Shown: positions 1 through 9,144, counted from the stretch's first letter. The stretch is DNA of 64,000 bases from Bradyrhizobium jicamae (GCF_018130695.1 NZ_JAFCJX010000034.1:1-64000), one strand, 5' to 3'. Numbers and translations are program-made. Notes: generated by a model from the letters alone, not told the origin.

Positions 1-7
1 CATCTGA

Positions 8-50
8 CTCTCCGTGGGTTCGAGTGTGGAAACCCAAACCTATCGGAGAG
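8..50. other. Nested hairpin of unknown role
   Basis: Bases 8-14 (CTCTCCG) pair perfectly with 44-50 (CGGAGAG). Directly inside, 15-20 (TGGGTT) pair with 31-36 (AACCCA), leaving a one-sided bulge at 37-43. The element lies about 150 bases upstream of the ornithine aminotransferase gene. It could be the terminator or 3' end of a gene outside the window, a short repeat or a structured leader. It matches no riboswitch class I know. Confidence 0.35.
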
Positions 51-149
51 GCCACGCTCACCGCCCATGGAATCTACGCACCGTCTATAAGCCCCTCGTG
101 AATTTGGCCGGCCACGGGACTTCCCTGTGGACGGGCTGATGCCCAAATC

Positions 150-165
150 AACTGCAAACGCAGTT
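150..165. promoter_or_regulatory. Candidate operator upstream of rocD
   Basis: A perfect inverted repeat, AACTGC-N4-GCAGTT, ends 41 bases before the rocD start codon. Its size and place suit a regulator site overlapping the promoter or early transcript. No regulator gene is adjacent, so its partner is unknown. Confidence 0.3.
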
Positions 166-206
166 TGGTGTAGTCTTGACTGCGCAGCAGGCGGGAGTGA
201 CGTGGC

Positions 207-1418
207 ATGAGCTCATCGGTCGCCGACTTCCTCGCAACCGAAGCACGCTTCGGCACCCACAATTACGCGCCGATCGGGGTCGTGCTGTCCCGCGGCGAAG
301 GCGTCTTTGTGTGGGACACTGACGGCAACCGGTACCTCGATTGTCTCTCGGCCTATTCGGCGGTCAGCCAGGGCCACTGCCATCCAAAAATCCTGGCGGC
401 GATGATCGAGCAGGCACACCGGTTGACGCTGACCTCGCGTGCCTTCCACAACGACCAGCTCGCGCCGTTCTACGAAGAGCTCGCGCAGCTGACCGGCTCG
501 CACAAGGTGTTGCCGATGAACAGCGGCGCCGAGGCGGTGGAGAGCGCGATCAAGTCGGTGCGCAAATGGGCCTATGAGGTGAAGGGCGTGCCTGATGGCC
601 AGGCCGAGATCATCGTCTGCGCCGACAACTTCCATGGACGCACGCTCGGCATCGTCGGCTTCTCGACCGATCCGGCCACGACCGGACATTTCGGGCCGTT
701 CGCGCCAGGCTTCAGGATCATCCCGTTCGGCGACGCCGCCGCGCTCGAGCAGGCGATCACGCCGAATACCGCGGCCTTCCTGGTCGAGCCGATCCAGGGC
801 GAGGCCGGCGTCATCATCCCGCCGCCGGGCTATTTCACCCGCGTGCGCGAACTCTGCACCACACACAATGTCATGCTGGTGCTCGACGAGATCCAGACCG
901 GGCTCGGCCGCACCGGCAAGCTTCTCGCCGAGCAGCACGAAGGCATCGAGGCCGATGTGACGCTGCTCGGCAAGGCGCTGTCGGGCGGCTTCTATCCGGT
1001 GTCGGCGGTGCTTTCCAACAACGATGTGCTCGGCACGCTGAAGCCCGGCCAGCACGGCTCGACCTTCGGCGGCAATCCGCTCGCCTGCGCGGTGGCGCGG
1101 GCGGCGCTGCGCGTGCTGGTCGAGGAAGGTATGATCGAGAACGCGGCGCGGCAGGGCGCACGCTTTCTCGCCGGGCTGCAGGAGATCCGCGCCAACATCG
1201 TCCGCGAGGTGCGCGGGCGCGGATTGATGCTGGCGGTCGAGCTTCACCCGGAGGCCGGCGGCGCCCGCCGCTACTGCACGGCGCTGCAGGCGCGCGGCCT
1301 GCTCGCCAAGGACACCCACGAGCACACCATCCGCATCGCGCCGCCGCTGGTGATCACCGCCGATCAGGTCGATTGGGCGCTGGAACGGATCGATGCCGCG
1401 CTGACGCAGGATCTCTGA
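207..1418 (+). CDS. rocD: Ornithine--oxo-acid transaminase
   Basis: PLP-dependent class III aminotransferase, 403 residues, the usual length for ornithine aminotransferase. It would transfer the delta-amino group of ornithine to 2-oxoglutarate, giving glutamate semialdehyde (arginine/ornithine catabolism, cytoplasm). Visible features are the N-terminal FGTHNYAPI block, SAYSAVSQGHCHP near residue 50, NSGAEAVE (105-112), HGRTLG (143-148), LDEIQTG (226-232, Asp227 facing the PLP pyridine nitrogen) and LGKALSGG with Lys256 as the Schiff-base lysine. GGGAG about 10 bases upstream supports the ATG start. No arginase or proline gene is adjacent, so it appears monocistronic. Other class III aminotransferases share the fold, but the substrate-pocket blocks fit ornithine best. 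Confidence 0.9.
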   Translation: MSSSVADFLATEARFGTHNYAPIGVVLSRGEGVFVWDTDGNRYLDCLSAYSAVSQGHCHPKILAAMIEQAHRLTLTSRAFHNDQLAPFYEELAQLTGSHKVLPMNSGAEAVESAIKSVRKWAYEVKGVPDGQAEIIVCADNFHGRTLGIVGFSTDPATTGHFGPFAPGFRIIPFGDAAALEQAITPNTAAFLVEPIQGEAGVIIPPPGYFTRVRELCTTHNVMLVLDEIQTGLGRTGKLLAEQHEGIEADVTLLGKALSGGFYPVSAVLSNNDVLGTLKPGQHGSTFGGNPLACAVARAALRVLVEEGMIENAARQGARFLAGLQEIRANIVREVRGRGLMLAVELHPEAGGARRYCTALQARGLLAKDTHEHTIRIAPPLVITADQVDWALERIDAALTQDL

Positions 1419-1529
1419 CCGCCGCCTGCGTCGGAAGATCGCAACCGCCCGCCACGTCCCGTAACGAACGATTCCGCTGTCCAGGCGTTGGTTCCTGCGG
1501 GCGATTGGGACAAACGGAGAGCTACGCCC

Positions 1530-3368
1530 ATGCTTCCCCGGAGCGGCTGCCTTTCGGCGTTTTTGGTTGGTGTCTCGATGCTGGCGGTGAGCGTCGGCGC
1601 TTCTGCGCAGCCGCATGGACGGGGTGGACCACAGGGAGGTGGTGGACCGCCAGCACAGGCGGCACGGCCCGCAGCACCACCGGCCATGGCACACCCCTCT
1701 CCGCCCCCCGCAATGGCGCGTCCGGCCGCGCCGCCCCCGATGCGCGCCGCCCCGCCACCGGCCATGGCCCGGCCAGCCGCACCTGCGTTCCATCCGGCAC
1801 AGCGGCCGGCGATGGCGCCGCGCCCGACACCACACATCGCAGCGCCACCACCGCGCATGGCTCCCCATATTGCCGCGCCACGCAGCGCGGCGCCACGTCC
1901 CGAATTCCGCCGTGAGGCACCGCCGCAACGTCAGGCGCCACGCATCGCCGCGCCGTCACGTCCGAGCGCGCCGCAGGTGAGCGAGCGGCAGCAGCGGATC
2001 GAGCAGCGCGCGCAACAGCATCAGCAGTTCATCCAGCAGCGCCAGCAGATGGTGCAGCAGCGGCAGCGTGAGACGCTGTCGCGCCAGACCGCGGAGCGGC
2101 AGACCCGGATCGATCGCCTGCAGCAACGCGTGCAGCAATTGCAGTCGCAGAAGGTCGAAGGCGCGCGCGCGCAGCGCCTGCACGATCGCACCCTGCAGAC
2201 GCAGAACCGCCTGCTGCAGCGGGAGCAGCGCATCCAGCAAACCGACCTGGCGCGCCAGCAGCGATTGGGACTGGCGGCGACCGCAGGTGCAGCCGCTGCG
2301 ACCACCGCCGCCGCGCAGGCGGCGCAGCGCGAGCGATTTGCCGCGCGCTTCCGCGACCAGCCGCGCGTTCAGACGGCGCTGGCCGCGCGTGAAGGCGGCT
2401 GGGCGCCACGGCATGCCTGGCGACGCGGCCATCGCGCGGCGTTCGTGGCGTGGCTTGGCCCGGTGTTCTGGCCCTACGCCTATTCCGACATCTTCGACTA
2501 CACGTTCTGGTCCTATGCCTACGACCCCGGCTATTGGGCCTATGCCTATGATGACTTCGTCGACACCGTGTTCTGGGGTGGCGACAGTCGCTATTCGGCC
2601 TATGCGAGCCTCACCCCGTACGACGATCGGGGAGCCGCCGGTTATCGGACGCGTCAACGCAGCGCTGCGGGCGCGCAGGCGGTCCGGCAATTGTGCGGAG
2701 AGCCGGACAAGGGCGTCACGGCCTGGCCGCTTGCGGACATCACACGGGCGGTGCGGCCGACGGCGGAGCAGCGCGCCCTGCTCGACGAATTGAAGACCGC
2801 GGCAACGAAGGCGGCCGATGCCTTCAAGGACTCCTGCACCGACAATTATGCCCTGACCCCGCCCGGCCGCTTGCGCGCGATGATGAGCCGAATGAGCGCG
2901 ACGCTGGAGGCGGTCAGGATCGTGCGGCCTGCGCTGGAGAGTTTCTACAACTCGCTCAATGACGAGCAGCAGGCGCGCTTCAACGCGCTTGGCCCGCATG
3001 TCGGCGAGCGCGCGCCGCAACAGCAGGACGCGGGAGCGCAGCCGGCGAGCTGCGGTGATCCGAAGTCCGACCTCGCCCAATTGCCGATCAAGCGGATCGA
3101 GGCCTCGCTGCAGCCGGCCGGCAAGCAGAAGGAGGCGCTCGACCGCCTGAGCGAGGGAACCGCAAAGGCGATCGAGGAGCTGCAGGCCGCGTGCCCGAAC
3201 GCGGTGCCGCTGACGCCGGTCGGCCGGCTGGAGGCAATGCAGCAGCGGCTGGAGGCCATGCTGAAGGCGGCCAAACTGATCGAGCCGGCGCTGGACGAAT
3301 TCTATGCCACGCTGGGCAGCGAGCAGAAGGCGCGCTTCAACACCCTGCAGCAGGTCGCAGGTCCCTAA
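1530..3368 (+). CDS. Secreted protein with tandem Spy/LTXXQ-like domains
   Basis: 612 residues from an ATG preceded by GGAGA. A longer frame exists from a TTG at 1488, but only the ATG places a signal peptide (ending near ASAQP) at the terminus. The order is: signal peptide; Pro/Ala/Met-rich disordered stretch; Gln/Arg-rich probable coiled coil; a short Ala-rich hydrophobic run; a Tyr-rich segment; then two tandem copies (about 387-493 and 506-610). Each copy starts with Cys-Gly-(Glu/Asp)-Pro, has a second Cys and LTP.GRL in the middle, and ends in an LTXXQ-like LxxEQxARFNxL block. LTXXQ proteins such as Spy and CpxP are periplasmic chaperones or envelope-stress proteins. The duplication and the long disordered front are unusual; the exact role is unknown. 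Confidence 0.75.
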   Translation: MLPRSGCLSAFLVGVSMLAVSVGASAQPHGRGGPQGGGGPPAQAARPAAPPAMAHPSPPPAMARPAAPPPMRAAPPPAMARPAAPAFHPAQRPAMAPRPTPHIAAPPPRMAPHIAAPRSAAPRPEFRREAPPQRQAPRIAAPSRPSAPQVSERQQRIEQRAQQHQQFIQQRQQMVQQRQRETLSRQTAERQTRIDRLQQRVQQLQSQKVEGARAQRLHDRTLQTQNRLLQREQRIQQTDLARQQRLGLAATAGAAAATTAAAQAAQRERFAARFRDQPRVQTALAAREGGWAPRHAWRRGHRAAFVAWLGPVFWPYAYSDIFDYTFWSYAYDPGYWAYAYDDFVDTVFWGGDSRYSAYASLTPYDDRGAAGYRTRQRSAAGAQAVRQLCGEPDKGVTAWPLADITRAVRPTAEQRALLDELKTAATKAADAFKDSCTDNYALTPPGRLRAMMSRMSATLEAVRIVRPALESFYNSLNDEQQARFNALGPHVGERAPQQQDAGAQPASCGDPKSDLAQLPIKRIEASLQPAGKQKEALDRLSEGTAKAIEELQAACPNAVPLTPVGRLEAMQQRLEAMLKAAKLIEPALDEFYATLGSEQKARFNTLQQVAGP

Positions 3369-3382
3369 GCGCCCCCGAATAT

Positions 3383-3468
3383 GTAGGGTGGGCAAAGGCG
3401 CGTAGCGCCGTGCCCACCATTCGCGACGCGCTCGCGAAGGTGGGCACGCTGCGCTTTGCCCACCCTAC
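3383..3468. repeat. Palindromic intergenic repeat, GTAGGGTGGGC family
   Basis: An 86-base imperfect inverted repeat: GTAGGGTGGGCAAAGGCGC at one end is mirrored by GCTTTGCCCACCCTAC at the other. It sits between two convergent genes. A second copy is at 16028-16115. This is a REP/BIME-type dispersed element, which could fold as a bidirectional terminator or RNA-stabilising hairpin. Confidence 0.85.
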
Positions 3469-3471
3469 AAT

Positions 3472-4335
3472 TCACACGACAGTCTTGTGCCGCGCGACGC
3501 AGGTCTGCAAAACCTCATCCATCGGCTTGCCCCACCAGTCGGTGGAAAAGATCTCGATCTCCGAATAGCCGGCATAGCCCTGCGCCTCGACCGCCGCGCG
3601 CACAGCTTTGATGTCGATCACGCCGTCGCCCATCATGCCGCGGTCGTTGAGGATGTCCTTGGTCGGCACCAGCCAGTCGCAGACATGGAACGCGAGCAGC
3701 CGATCCTTTCCGGCGCGCGCGATCTGGCCCATCAGCTCCGGATCCCACCAGATGTGATACACGTCGAGCGCGACACCGATCACGCCGGTCCGATTGGGAT
3801 CGAGCGCATCGCAGAGATCGAGCGCGTGTTTGGTCGTGTTGACGCAGGCGCGGTCGGCGGCATAGGCCGGATGCAGCGGCTCGATCGCGAGCGGCAGCTT
3901 GGCCTGCTTGGCATACTCCAGCATCTCGGCGAGGCCGTCTTGCACCTGGTTGCGGGCCGCGACGATATCCTTCGAGGCTGCGCTGCCCGGGCGCGAATAT
4001 TGCGGCAGGCCGCCGACGACGAGCACGATGCAGCTGGCGCCGAGCGCCTTGGCCTCATCGACCGCGCGGCGATTGTCGTCGCGCGCTTCGATGCGGTGGG
4101 CGGCATCAGCCGGAAACATGCCACCGCGGCAATAGCCTGACAGATCGAGCCCGGCATCGCGCACCGCACGCACCGCGCGTTCGAGTCCAACGCTGGCGAC
4201 CTGGTCACGCCAGGGATCGATGGCGCGGATGCCGTGACGCGCGCAGGCGTCGATGATCTCCACGAGATCGCCCTGCTTGCGGACCGTCGCCGTGTTCAGC
4301 GACAGCCAGCGGTGGTCGTTGGAAAAGTCACGCAT
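3472..4335 (-). CDS. TIM-barrel sugar isomerase/epimerase family protein
   Basis: 287 residues of the xylose-isomerase-like TIM-barrel family (AP_endonuc_2), which includes hydroxypyruvate, tagatose/psicose and inosose epimerases. Visible metal or active-site blocks are AIEPLHP (Glu and His), GVALDVYHIWWDP, LLAFHVCDWL and the C-terminal YSEIEIFS glutamate. Its ATG overlaps the stop of the upstream DUF993 gene (TGATG), which implies translational coupling in a four-enzyme operon. It probably isomerises or epimerises a keto-sugar or keto-acid made by its partners. The substrate cannot be read from sequence. Confidence 0.82.
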   Translation of the reverse strand: MRDFSNDHRWLSLNTATVRKQGDLVEIIDACARHGIRAIDPWRDQVASVGLERAVRAVRDAGLDLSGYCRGGMFPADAAHRIEARDDNRRAVDEAKALGASCIVLVVGGLPQYSRPGSAASKDIVAARNQVQDGLAEMLEYAKQAKLPLAIEPLHPAYAADRACVNTTKHALDLCDALDPNRTGVIGVALDVYHIWWDPELMGQIARAGKDRLLAFHVCDWLVPTKDILNDRGMMGDGVIDIKAVRAAVEAQGYAGYSEIEIFSTDWWGKPMDEVLQTCVARHKTVV

Positions 4336-5528
4336 CAGGATTCAATGCCGCGCGTGGCCAGCACCGCCTGCATCCGCTTCGTCGCGAGCTCCGGATTGGC
4401 GAGCAGGCCGGCCTTGTCGGCAAGACGGAACAGCTCGGCGAGATGCAGGGTCGAGCGCGTGCTCTCCTGCCCGCCGACCATCGTGAAGTGATCCTGGTGG
4501 CCGTTGAGATACGCCATGAATACGATGCCGGTCTTGTAGAACCGGGTCGGCGCCTTGAAGATATGGCGCGACAGCGGCACCGTCGGGCCGAGCACGTCGT
4601 GGAAGCCGGCCTCGTCGCCGGCCGCGAGCCGCGACAGCGCGTAGGACGCCGCGGGCGCGATCGCATCGAAGATGCCGAGCAGCGCGTGGGAAAATCCCTT
4701 GTCGTCGCCGGCGATCAGTTCGGCATAGTTGAAGTCGTCGCCGGTATACATCTTCACGCGGCTGTCGAGCCGCCGGCGCATGTCGATCTCGCGCTGCTTG
4801 TCGAGCAGAGACACCTTGACGCCATCGACCTTCGCCGCATTGGCGTTGATGATCGCAACCGCCGTGTCCATGGCACGGTCGAGATCGGCGGTGCCCCAAT
4901 AGCCGCTGAGCGCCGGATCGAACATGTCGCCGAGCCAGTGGATGATGACGGGCTCGCGGACCTGACCCAGCACGCGGTCGTAGACCTTCGCATAGTCCTC
5001 CGCGCTCTTGCCGAGCTTGGCCAGTGCCCGCGACGCCATCAGGATGATGCGGCCGCCGGCCTTCTCGACCGCCGCGATCTGCTCCTCATAGGCGCGGATC
5101 ACGTCGTCGATCGATTTTGCATTTTCCACTGCGAGGTGATCGGTGCCCGCACCTGAGAACACCAGCGCATTGCCGCGCGCCTTCGCGGCTTTCACCGAGC
5201 GCTGGATCAGCTCCAGTGAGGTTGTCCAGTCGAGCCCCATGCCGCGCTGCGCGGTATCCATCGCTTCGGCCACGCCAAGGCCGAGGTCCCAGACGTGCTC
5301 GCGGAAGGCAATCGTCCGGTCCCAATCGATTGCCGCTGTCAACCAGGGATCGACGTCGGCACGTGGATCGGCGACGACATGCGCCGCGGAGAAGGCGACA
5401 CGGTTCAGCGTCCCCTCCAGCTTGGCGGGAAACGTCCGCGAGGCCGCGAGACGATAGGTCTCGATGCCACCGCCGGCGGTCGGCAACTTTAGCGACAGCG
5501 AAGACATCGGCAGGACTGGCTTGTTCAT
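4335..5528 (-). CDS. DUF993 family, dihydrodipicolinate-synthase-like protein
   Basis: 397 residues, recognised as the DUF993 family, usually labelled dihydrodipicolinate synthase family. These are expected to be TIM-barrel lyases or aldolases acting on keto-acids. Recognisable stretches include AFSAAHVVADPRADVDPW, GAGTDHLAVE, a central IIHWLGDMFDP block and a late FKAPTRFYKTGIVF block whose Lys could form a Schiff base (inference). It lies between the Gfo/Idh oxidoreductase and the isomerase, with a 10-base gap upstream and a stop/start overlap downstream. A lyase between a dehydrogenase and an isomerase would suit breakdown of an oxidised sugar or polyol. Reaction unknown. Confidence 0.75.
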   Translation of the reverse strand: MNKPVLPMSSLSLKLPTAGGGIETYRLAASRTFPAKLEGTLNRVAFSAAHVVADPRADVDPWLTAAIDWDRTIAFREHVWDLGLGVAEAMDTAQRGMGLDWTTSLELIQRSVKAAKARGNALVFSGAGTDHLAVENAKSIDDVIRAYEEQIAAVEKAGGRIILMASRALAKLGKSAEDYAKVYDRVLGQVREPVIIHWLGDMFDPALSGYWGTADLDRAMDTAVAIINANAAKVDGVKVSLLDKQREIDMRRRLDSRVKMYTGDDFNYAELIAGDDKGFSHALLGIFDAIAPAASYALSRLAAGDEAGFHDVLGPTVPLSRHIFKAPTRFYKTGIVFMAYLNGHQDHFTMVGGQESTRSTLHLAELFRLADKAGLLANPELATKRMQAVLATRGIES

Positions 5529-5538
5529 GACGTCCTCC

Positions 5539-6690
5539 TCAGACCGCGATCGGCGCGACGTCGATCCAGCGCCGCTCCTTCCAGCTCTTCAGCGCGCATT
5601 CGGCGAGCTGCACGCCCTTGGCGCCTTCGAGCAGCGTATACTTGTAGGGCGCATCCTCACAGACGTGGCGGATGAACATCTCCCACTGCTCTTTAAAACC
5701 GTTGTCGTAGACGACATTCTCGGGCACCCGCTGCCAGTCGCCGTAGAAATCATGCAGCCGCTTCTCGTCGGGGTTCCACACCGGCCGCGGCGTCGCCTGG
5801 CGGGCCTGGATCATGCAGTCCGTGAGGCCGGCGACCGCCGATCCGTGCGTGCCGTCGACCTGGAAGGTGACGAGATCGTCGCGATAGACTCGCGTCACCC
5901 AGCTCATGTTGATATGCGCGATCACACCGCCCTTGAGCTGGAACGTGGCGTAGGCGGAATCGTCAGCGGTCGCCTTGTAGGCCTTGCCCTTCTCGTCATA
6001 GCGCTCGGGGATATCCGTCGTGCCGAGGCAGGTCACCGACTGCACCTCGCCGAAGAGATTGTCGAGCACGTAGCGCCAGTGGCAGACCATGTCGAGGATG
6101 ATGCCGCCGCCGTCCTCGGCGCGGTAGTTCCACGACGGCCGCTGCGCCTCCTGCCAGCCGCCCTCGAACACCCAGTAGCCGAACTCGCCGCGCACCGAGA
6201 GCATGCGGCCGAAGAAGCCGGAGTCGCGCAGGAAGGCGAGCTTCTTCAGGCCCGGCAGGAACAGCTTGTCCTGCACCGTGCCGTGCTTGAGGCCCTTTGC
6301 GTTGGCGAGCTTCACCACCGCGACCGCCTCTTCCAGGTTGGTCGCGATCGGCTTCTCGCAATAGACGTGCTTGCCGGCGTTGATCGCTTTCGTCAGCAGC
6401 GAGGGCCGCGCCTGCGTGGTCGCGGCATCGAAGAACACGGTGTCACTTCTGTTGTCGAGCGCGCGGTCGAGATCGGTGGTGTGGCGCTCGATGTTGAAGC
6501 GCTTGGCCAGGCTAGCGACCTTCTCGGCATCGCGGCCGACCAGGATCGGATCAGGCATCACGCGGTCGCCATTCTCTAGGAGCACGCCGCCCTGCTCGCG
6601 GATCGCGACGATCGAGCGGATCAGATGCTGGTTGAGCCCCATCCGGCCGGTGACGCCGTTCATGATCAGGCCGAGGCGTTGGGTGGTCAT
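5539..6690 (-). CDS. Gfo/Idh/MocA family oxidoreductase
   Basis: 383 residues. It has an N-terminal Rossmann domain (GVTGRMGLNQHL near residue 12), the family EKPIA motif after YC (NAD(P) and substrate binding), and a second domain with DMVCHWRYVLD holding the usual catalytic-site Asp and His. The family oxidises or reduces sugar and inositol hydroxyls with NAD(P). The ATG overlaps the stop of the upstream enolase-superfamily gene by 4 bases (ATGA). With the DUF993 lyase and TIM-barrel isomerase it likely forms one pathway; the ring position oxidised is not predictable here. Confidence 0.85.
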   Translation of the reverse strand: MTTQRLGLIMNGVTGRMGLNQHLIRSIVAIREQGGVLLENGDRVMPDPILVGRDAEKVASLAKRFNIERHTTDLDRALDNRSDTVFFDAATTQARPSLLTKAINAGKHVYCEKPIATNLEEAVAVVKLANAKGLKHGTVQDKLFLPGLKKLAFLRDSGFFGRMLSVRGEFGYWVFEGGWQEAQRPSWNYRAEDGGGIILDMVCHWRYVLDNLFGEVQSVTCLGTTDIPERYDEKGKAYKATADDSAYATFQLKGGVIAHINMSWVTRVYRDDLVTFQVDGTHGSAVAGLTDCMIQARQATPRPVWNPDEKRLHDFYGDWQRVPENVVYDNGFKEQWEMFIRHVCEDAPYKYTLLEGAKGVQLAECALKSWKERRWIDVAPIAV

Positions 6691-8090
6691 TGGGTGTACT
6701 CCCTTGAAACGCGTGGGTGTGGCCGCTGCAGCGGCTGGAGGGTGGACCAGTCCGGATGAACCGCGCTGGCAAAACCGGGGACAGTCAGCGATTCCGTCAG
6801 GAGATCGCCGTCATGAATCGCGAGACGAACCTTGCCGGCCTCGCGCCTGTAGAGATCGGGATGCGCGGCAAGAAACGCGTCGGCTTCCGCGGCCGGCGTA
6901 TCGACAAAGCCGTCGACATAGTGATGCCCGTTGCGCTCGGCATGGGTCACGCCGATCAGCGCGCCGAGCGCGAGATCCTGCTGCACGGCAAGCCCGGCCT
7001 GGCAAGTCAAATCCTCACCGCTGATAAAATACGTCGCGCCATCGGCGCTCCATTTCGCGGCGCGCGCGGCATTGATGACCGACTTGTACAGCCCCTTGCA
7101 CGATTTCGAGGAGATGCCGCGATAGCCCAGCGTCCGCGCCTGCGGGAATGCATCGTAGGAATCGTCGGCCTCGTCGATGATGAAGTTTCCCGCGGCGAGC
7201 GCGCCCAGCGGAGACGTCCTGGTGATATCGCGCGGCATCGGCTGCTCGATGTAGAGCAGTTTTGAGGCGATCGGCTCCAGCGCGCGGTCATGCTCGAGGC
7301 GATCGACCAGCGCGTTCAACGCGGCGAGGTCGGCATACTGCTCATTGGCATCGAGCGTCACCTTGTACGCATAGGGCAGCTTCGCCAGTTCCTTTCCGAT
7401 CCGCACCAGCCGCTCCGCGTCATGCACGGGATCGCCGTTCAGCTTGAGCTTGAAGTAGCGCGCGCCGGCGTTCTCTTTTGCGTCGGCAACACCGCCGTCG
7501 CCTTCGACCGTGTCGTCCATGCCGACCGTATGCCTGACCGCGACGCGATCGAGACGCCTGCGGTGAGCGAGGAACTGCGCAATCTCGATGTCATCGAGAT
7601 CGCGTGACAGCCGCGCATCGATTCCGGCGATGTTGGCCGCCATGCCGTCGAAGAAGTTGACGCCCGCGGCACGCAGCAGCGCGTCCAGAATCGCCTTGTC
7701 GATTTCCGCCGGCCCAAAGGCTGCGGCGAGCGGCGGGATGTCTTCCTTCGCACACGCCACGACCTGCGCACCGATGCATCCGGCATGCAGCCCGAACGCG
7801 GTGTCAAAACGCTTGTCCGCCAGATAGAGCTCGCGCGCGATGTCGAGCGCGCGCGGCAACTGGCTGACCGTCTGCTCCGCCGACAGATGTGGCCGCTTGT
7901 CGAACCACTTTGGCGCCGGCATCTCGGCGCTGGCGCCGACCGCGCGGCCCTTGCCCTCCACCTCGATCTCGACCCGCACGAAGACTTGCGTCGAGGCCGT
8001 GATCGTCACCGCGCCAAAGCGGAACGGCCGCGCAAACGGCACCGGTCGTTCGAAGAAGGCGATATCGCGCACGGCGAGGCGAAGCGGCAT
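6687..8090 (-). CDS. Enolase-superfamily (mandelate racemase-like) protein
   Basis: 467 residues. Enolase-superfamily barrel motifs in order: FKLKL with Lys214/Lys216 (base on strand 2), TLDANE with Asp247, YIEQP with Glu282, IIDEAD with Asp306/Glu307 (three metal ligands), and GISSKSCKG with Lys329 (opposite base). These residues suggest an active dehydratase, epimerase or cycloisomerase taking a proton alpha to a carboxylate. The protein is longer than typical 370-400 residue members because of extra N-terminal and C-terminal segments. It is the first gene of the four-enzyme set, 205 bases downstream of the ABC importer ATPase gene. Probably a sugar-acid dehydratase or epimerase; substrate unknown. 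Confidence 0.8.
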   Translation of the reverse strand: MPLRLAVRDIAFFERPVPFARPFRFGAVTITASTQVFVRVEIEVEGKGRAVGASAEMPAPKWFDKRPHLSAEQTVSQLPRALDIARELYLADKRFDTAFGLHAGCIGAQVVACAKEDIPPLAAAFGPAEIDKAILDALLRAAGVNFFDGMAANIAGIDARLSRDLDDIEIAQFLAHRRRLDRVAVRHTVGMDDTVEGDGGVADAKENAGARYFKLKLNGDPVHDAERLVRIGKELAKLPYAYKVTLDANEQYADLAALNALVDRLEHDRALEPIASKLLYIEQPMPRDITRTSPLGALAAGNFIIDEADDSYDAFPQARTLGYRGISSKSCKGLYKSVINAARAAKWSADGATYFISGEDLTCQAGLAVQQDLALGALIGVTHAERNGHHYVDGFVDTPAAEADAFLAAHPDLYRREAGKVRLAIHDGDLLTESLTVPGFASAVHPDWSTLQPLQRPHPRVSREYTQ

Positions 8091-8134
8091 CGAGGGCTCT
8101 TACAACTGATCAGACATTGAGCGAGGTGCCAGTT

Positions 8135-8268
8135 CCCCCTCTCCCCGTTCTTCACGGGGAGAGGGTTGGGGTGAGGGGCTCTCTCCACAGCGGGACTCGC
8201 GGAAGCTCCCCCTCACCCGGAATTCGCTAAGGCGAATCCCGACCTCTCCCCGCAAGCGGGGCGAGGTG
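8135..8268. repeat. Palindromic intergenic repeat, CCCTCTCCCC family
   Basis: The element opens with a strong hairpin (CCCTCTCCCCG paired with CGGGGAGAGGG), then GTGAGGGG, and later a second segment with CCCCTCACCCG and GACCTCTCCCCGC. Related copies are at 38346-38565 and 44896-45052, with a diverged form at 36898-37064. It separates the importer ATPase gene from the enolase-superfamily gene. Confidence 0.85.
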
Positions 8269-8295
8269 AAGCGCGCGGTGATCTTCGTGCCCATC

Positions 8296-9144
8296 TCAGT
8301 CCAGCGTACCCTGGGTGAAGAAATGCTTCCTGATCCGCGCCACCATCTCGGTGAAAACGGGGTCCGACATCGTGTCCAGCGAGCGCGGCCGCGGCAGCGG
8401 CACGTCGTAGATCGCGGCGATCGCGCCGGGGCGCTCGGTCATGACAAGCACGCGGTCGGCGAGGAACACCGCTTCCGGGATCGAATGCGTGATCAGCAGC
8501 ACCGTCTTGCCGGTCTCGCGCTGGATCCGCATCAGCTCGACATTCATGCGCTCGCGCGTCATGGCATCCAGCGCGCCGAACGGCTCGTCCATCAGCATGA
8601 TCTTGGGATCATGCACCAGCGCCCGGCAGATCGAGGCGCGCTGCTGCATGCCGCCGGACAGCTGCCACGGCAGCTTCTTCTCAAAACCCTCGAGACCGAC
8701 CAGCTTCAACAGCTCTTTGGCGCGGGCGAGATATTTGTCGCGTGCGAGCCCCTTCATGTCGATCGGCAGCATCACATTGGAGAGGATGTTGCGCCAGGGC
8801 AGCAGCAGCGCGTTCTGGAACACGATGCCGACATTGCCGTGCGGTTTCGTGACCTTCTCGCCGTCGACCAGCACCTCGCCGGTGGTCGGCGGCAACAGGC
8901 CCGAGATCATCTTGAGCAGCGTGGACTTGCCGCAGCCGCTTGGTCCGACCACGACGAAGAACTCGCCGTCATTGATGGTGAAGTCGAGCGGCCGCAGCGA
9001 CGGCACATCGCCGTCGCGCGACCGGTAGGTCTTTGAGACGCCTGAGAGCTTGATCCCCGGCGTGGCGCCGCCTGCGCGATCGGATACCAGGCGCAGATGG
9101 GCGGCCGGTTGGCTGATATCGGTTGCTTTCGACAATGGAGTCAT
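8296..9144 (-). CDS. ABC importer ATPase, nitrate/sulfonate/taurine type
   Basis: 282 residues. Walker A GPSGCGKST (67-75), Q-loop FQNALLLPWRNI, signature LSGGMQQR and Walker B IMLMDEPFGALD are intact, with a switch His in TVLLITHSIPEA. The sequence resembles SsuB/TauB-type ATPases that power importers with NMT1/THI5-like binding proteins. The binding protein and permease genes lie directly upstream on the same strand. It acts at the inner face of the cytoplasmic membrane. Confidence 0.9.
   Translation of the reverse strand: MTPLSKATDISQPAAHLRLVSDRAGGATPGIKLSGVSKTYRSRDGDVPSLRPLDFTINDGEFFVVVGPSGCGKSTLLKMISGLLPPTTGEVLVDGEKVTKPHGNVGIVFQNALLLPWRNILSNVMLPIDMKGLARDKYLARAKELLKLVGLEGFEKKLPWQLSGGMQQRASICRALVHDPKIMLMDEPFGALDAMTRERMNVELMRIQRETGKTVLLITHSIPEAVFLADRVLVMTERPGAIAAIYDVPLPRPRSLDTMSDPVFTEMVARIRKHFFTQGTLD

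Noticed and set aside
1..206. speF-type or other known riboswitch before the ornithine gene
   Set aside because: The visible fold is far too small and does not match any class I can recall; only a plain hairpin is reported.
213..1928. 571-residue minus-strand frame over rocD
   Set aside because: Shadow of rocD and the next gene; no recognisable domain and biased composition.
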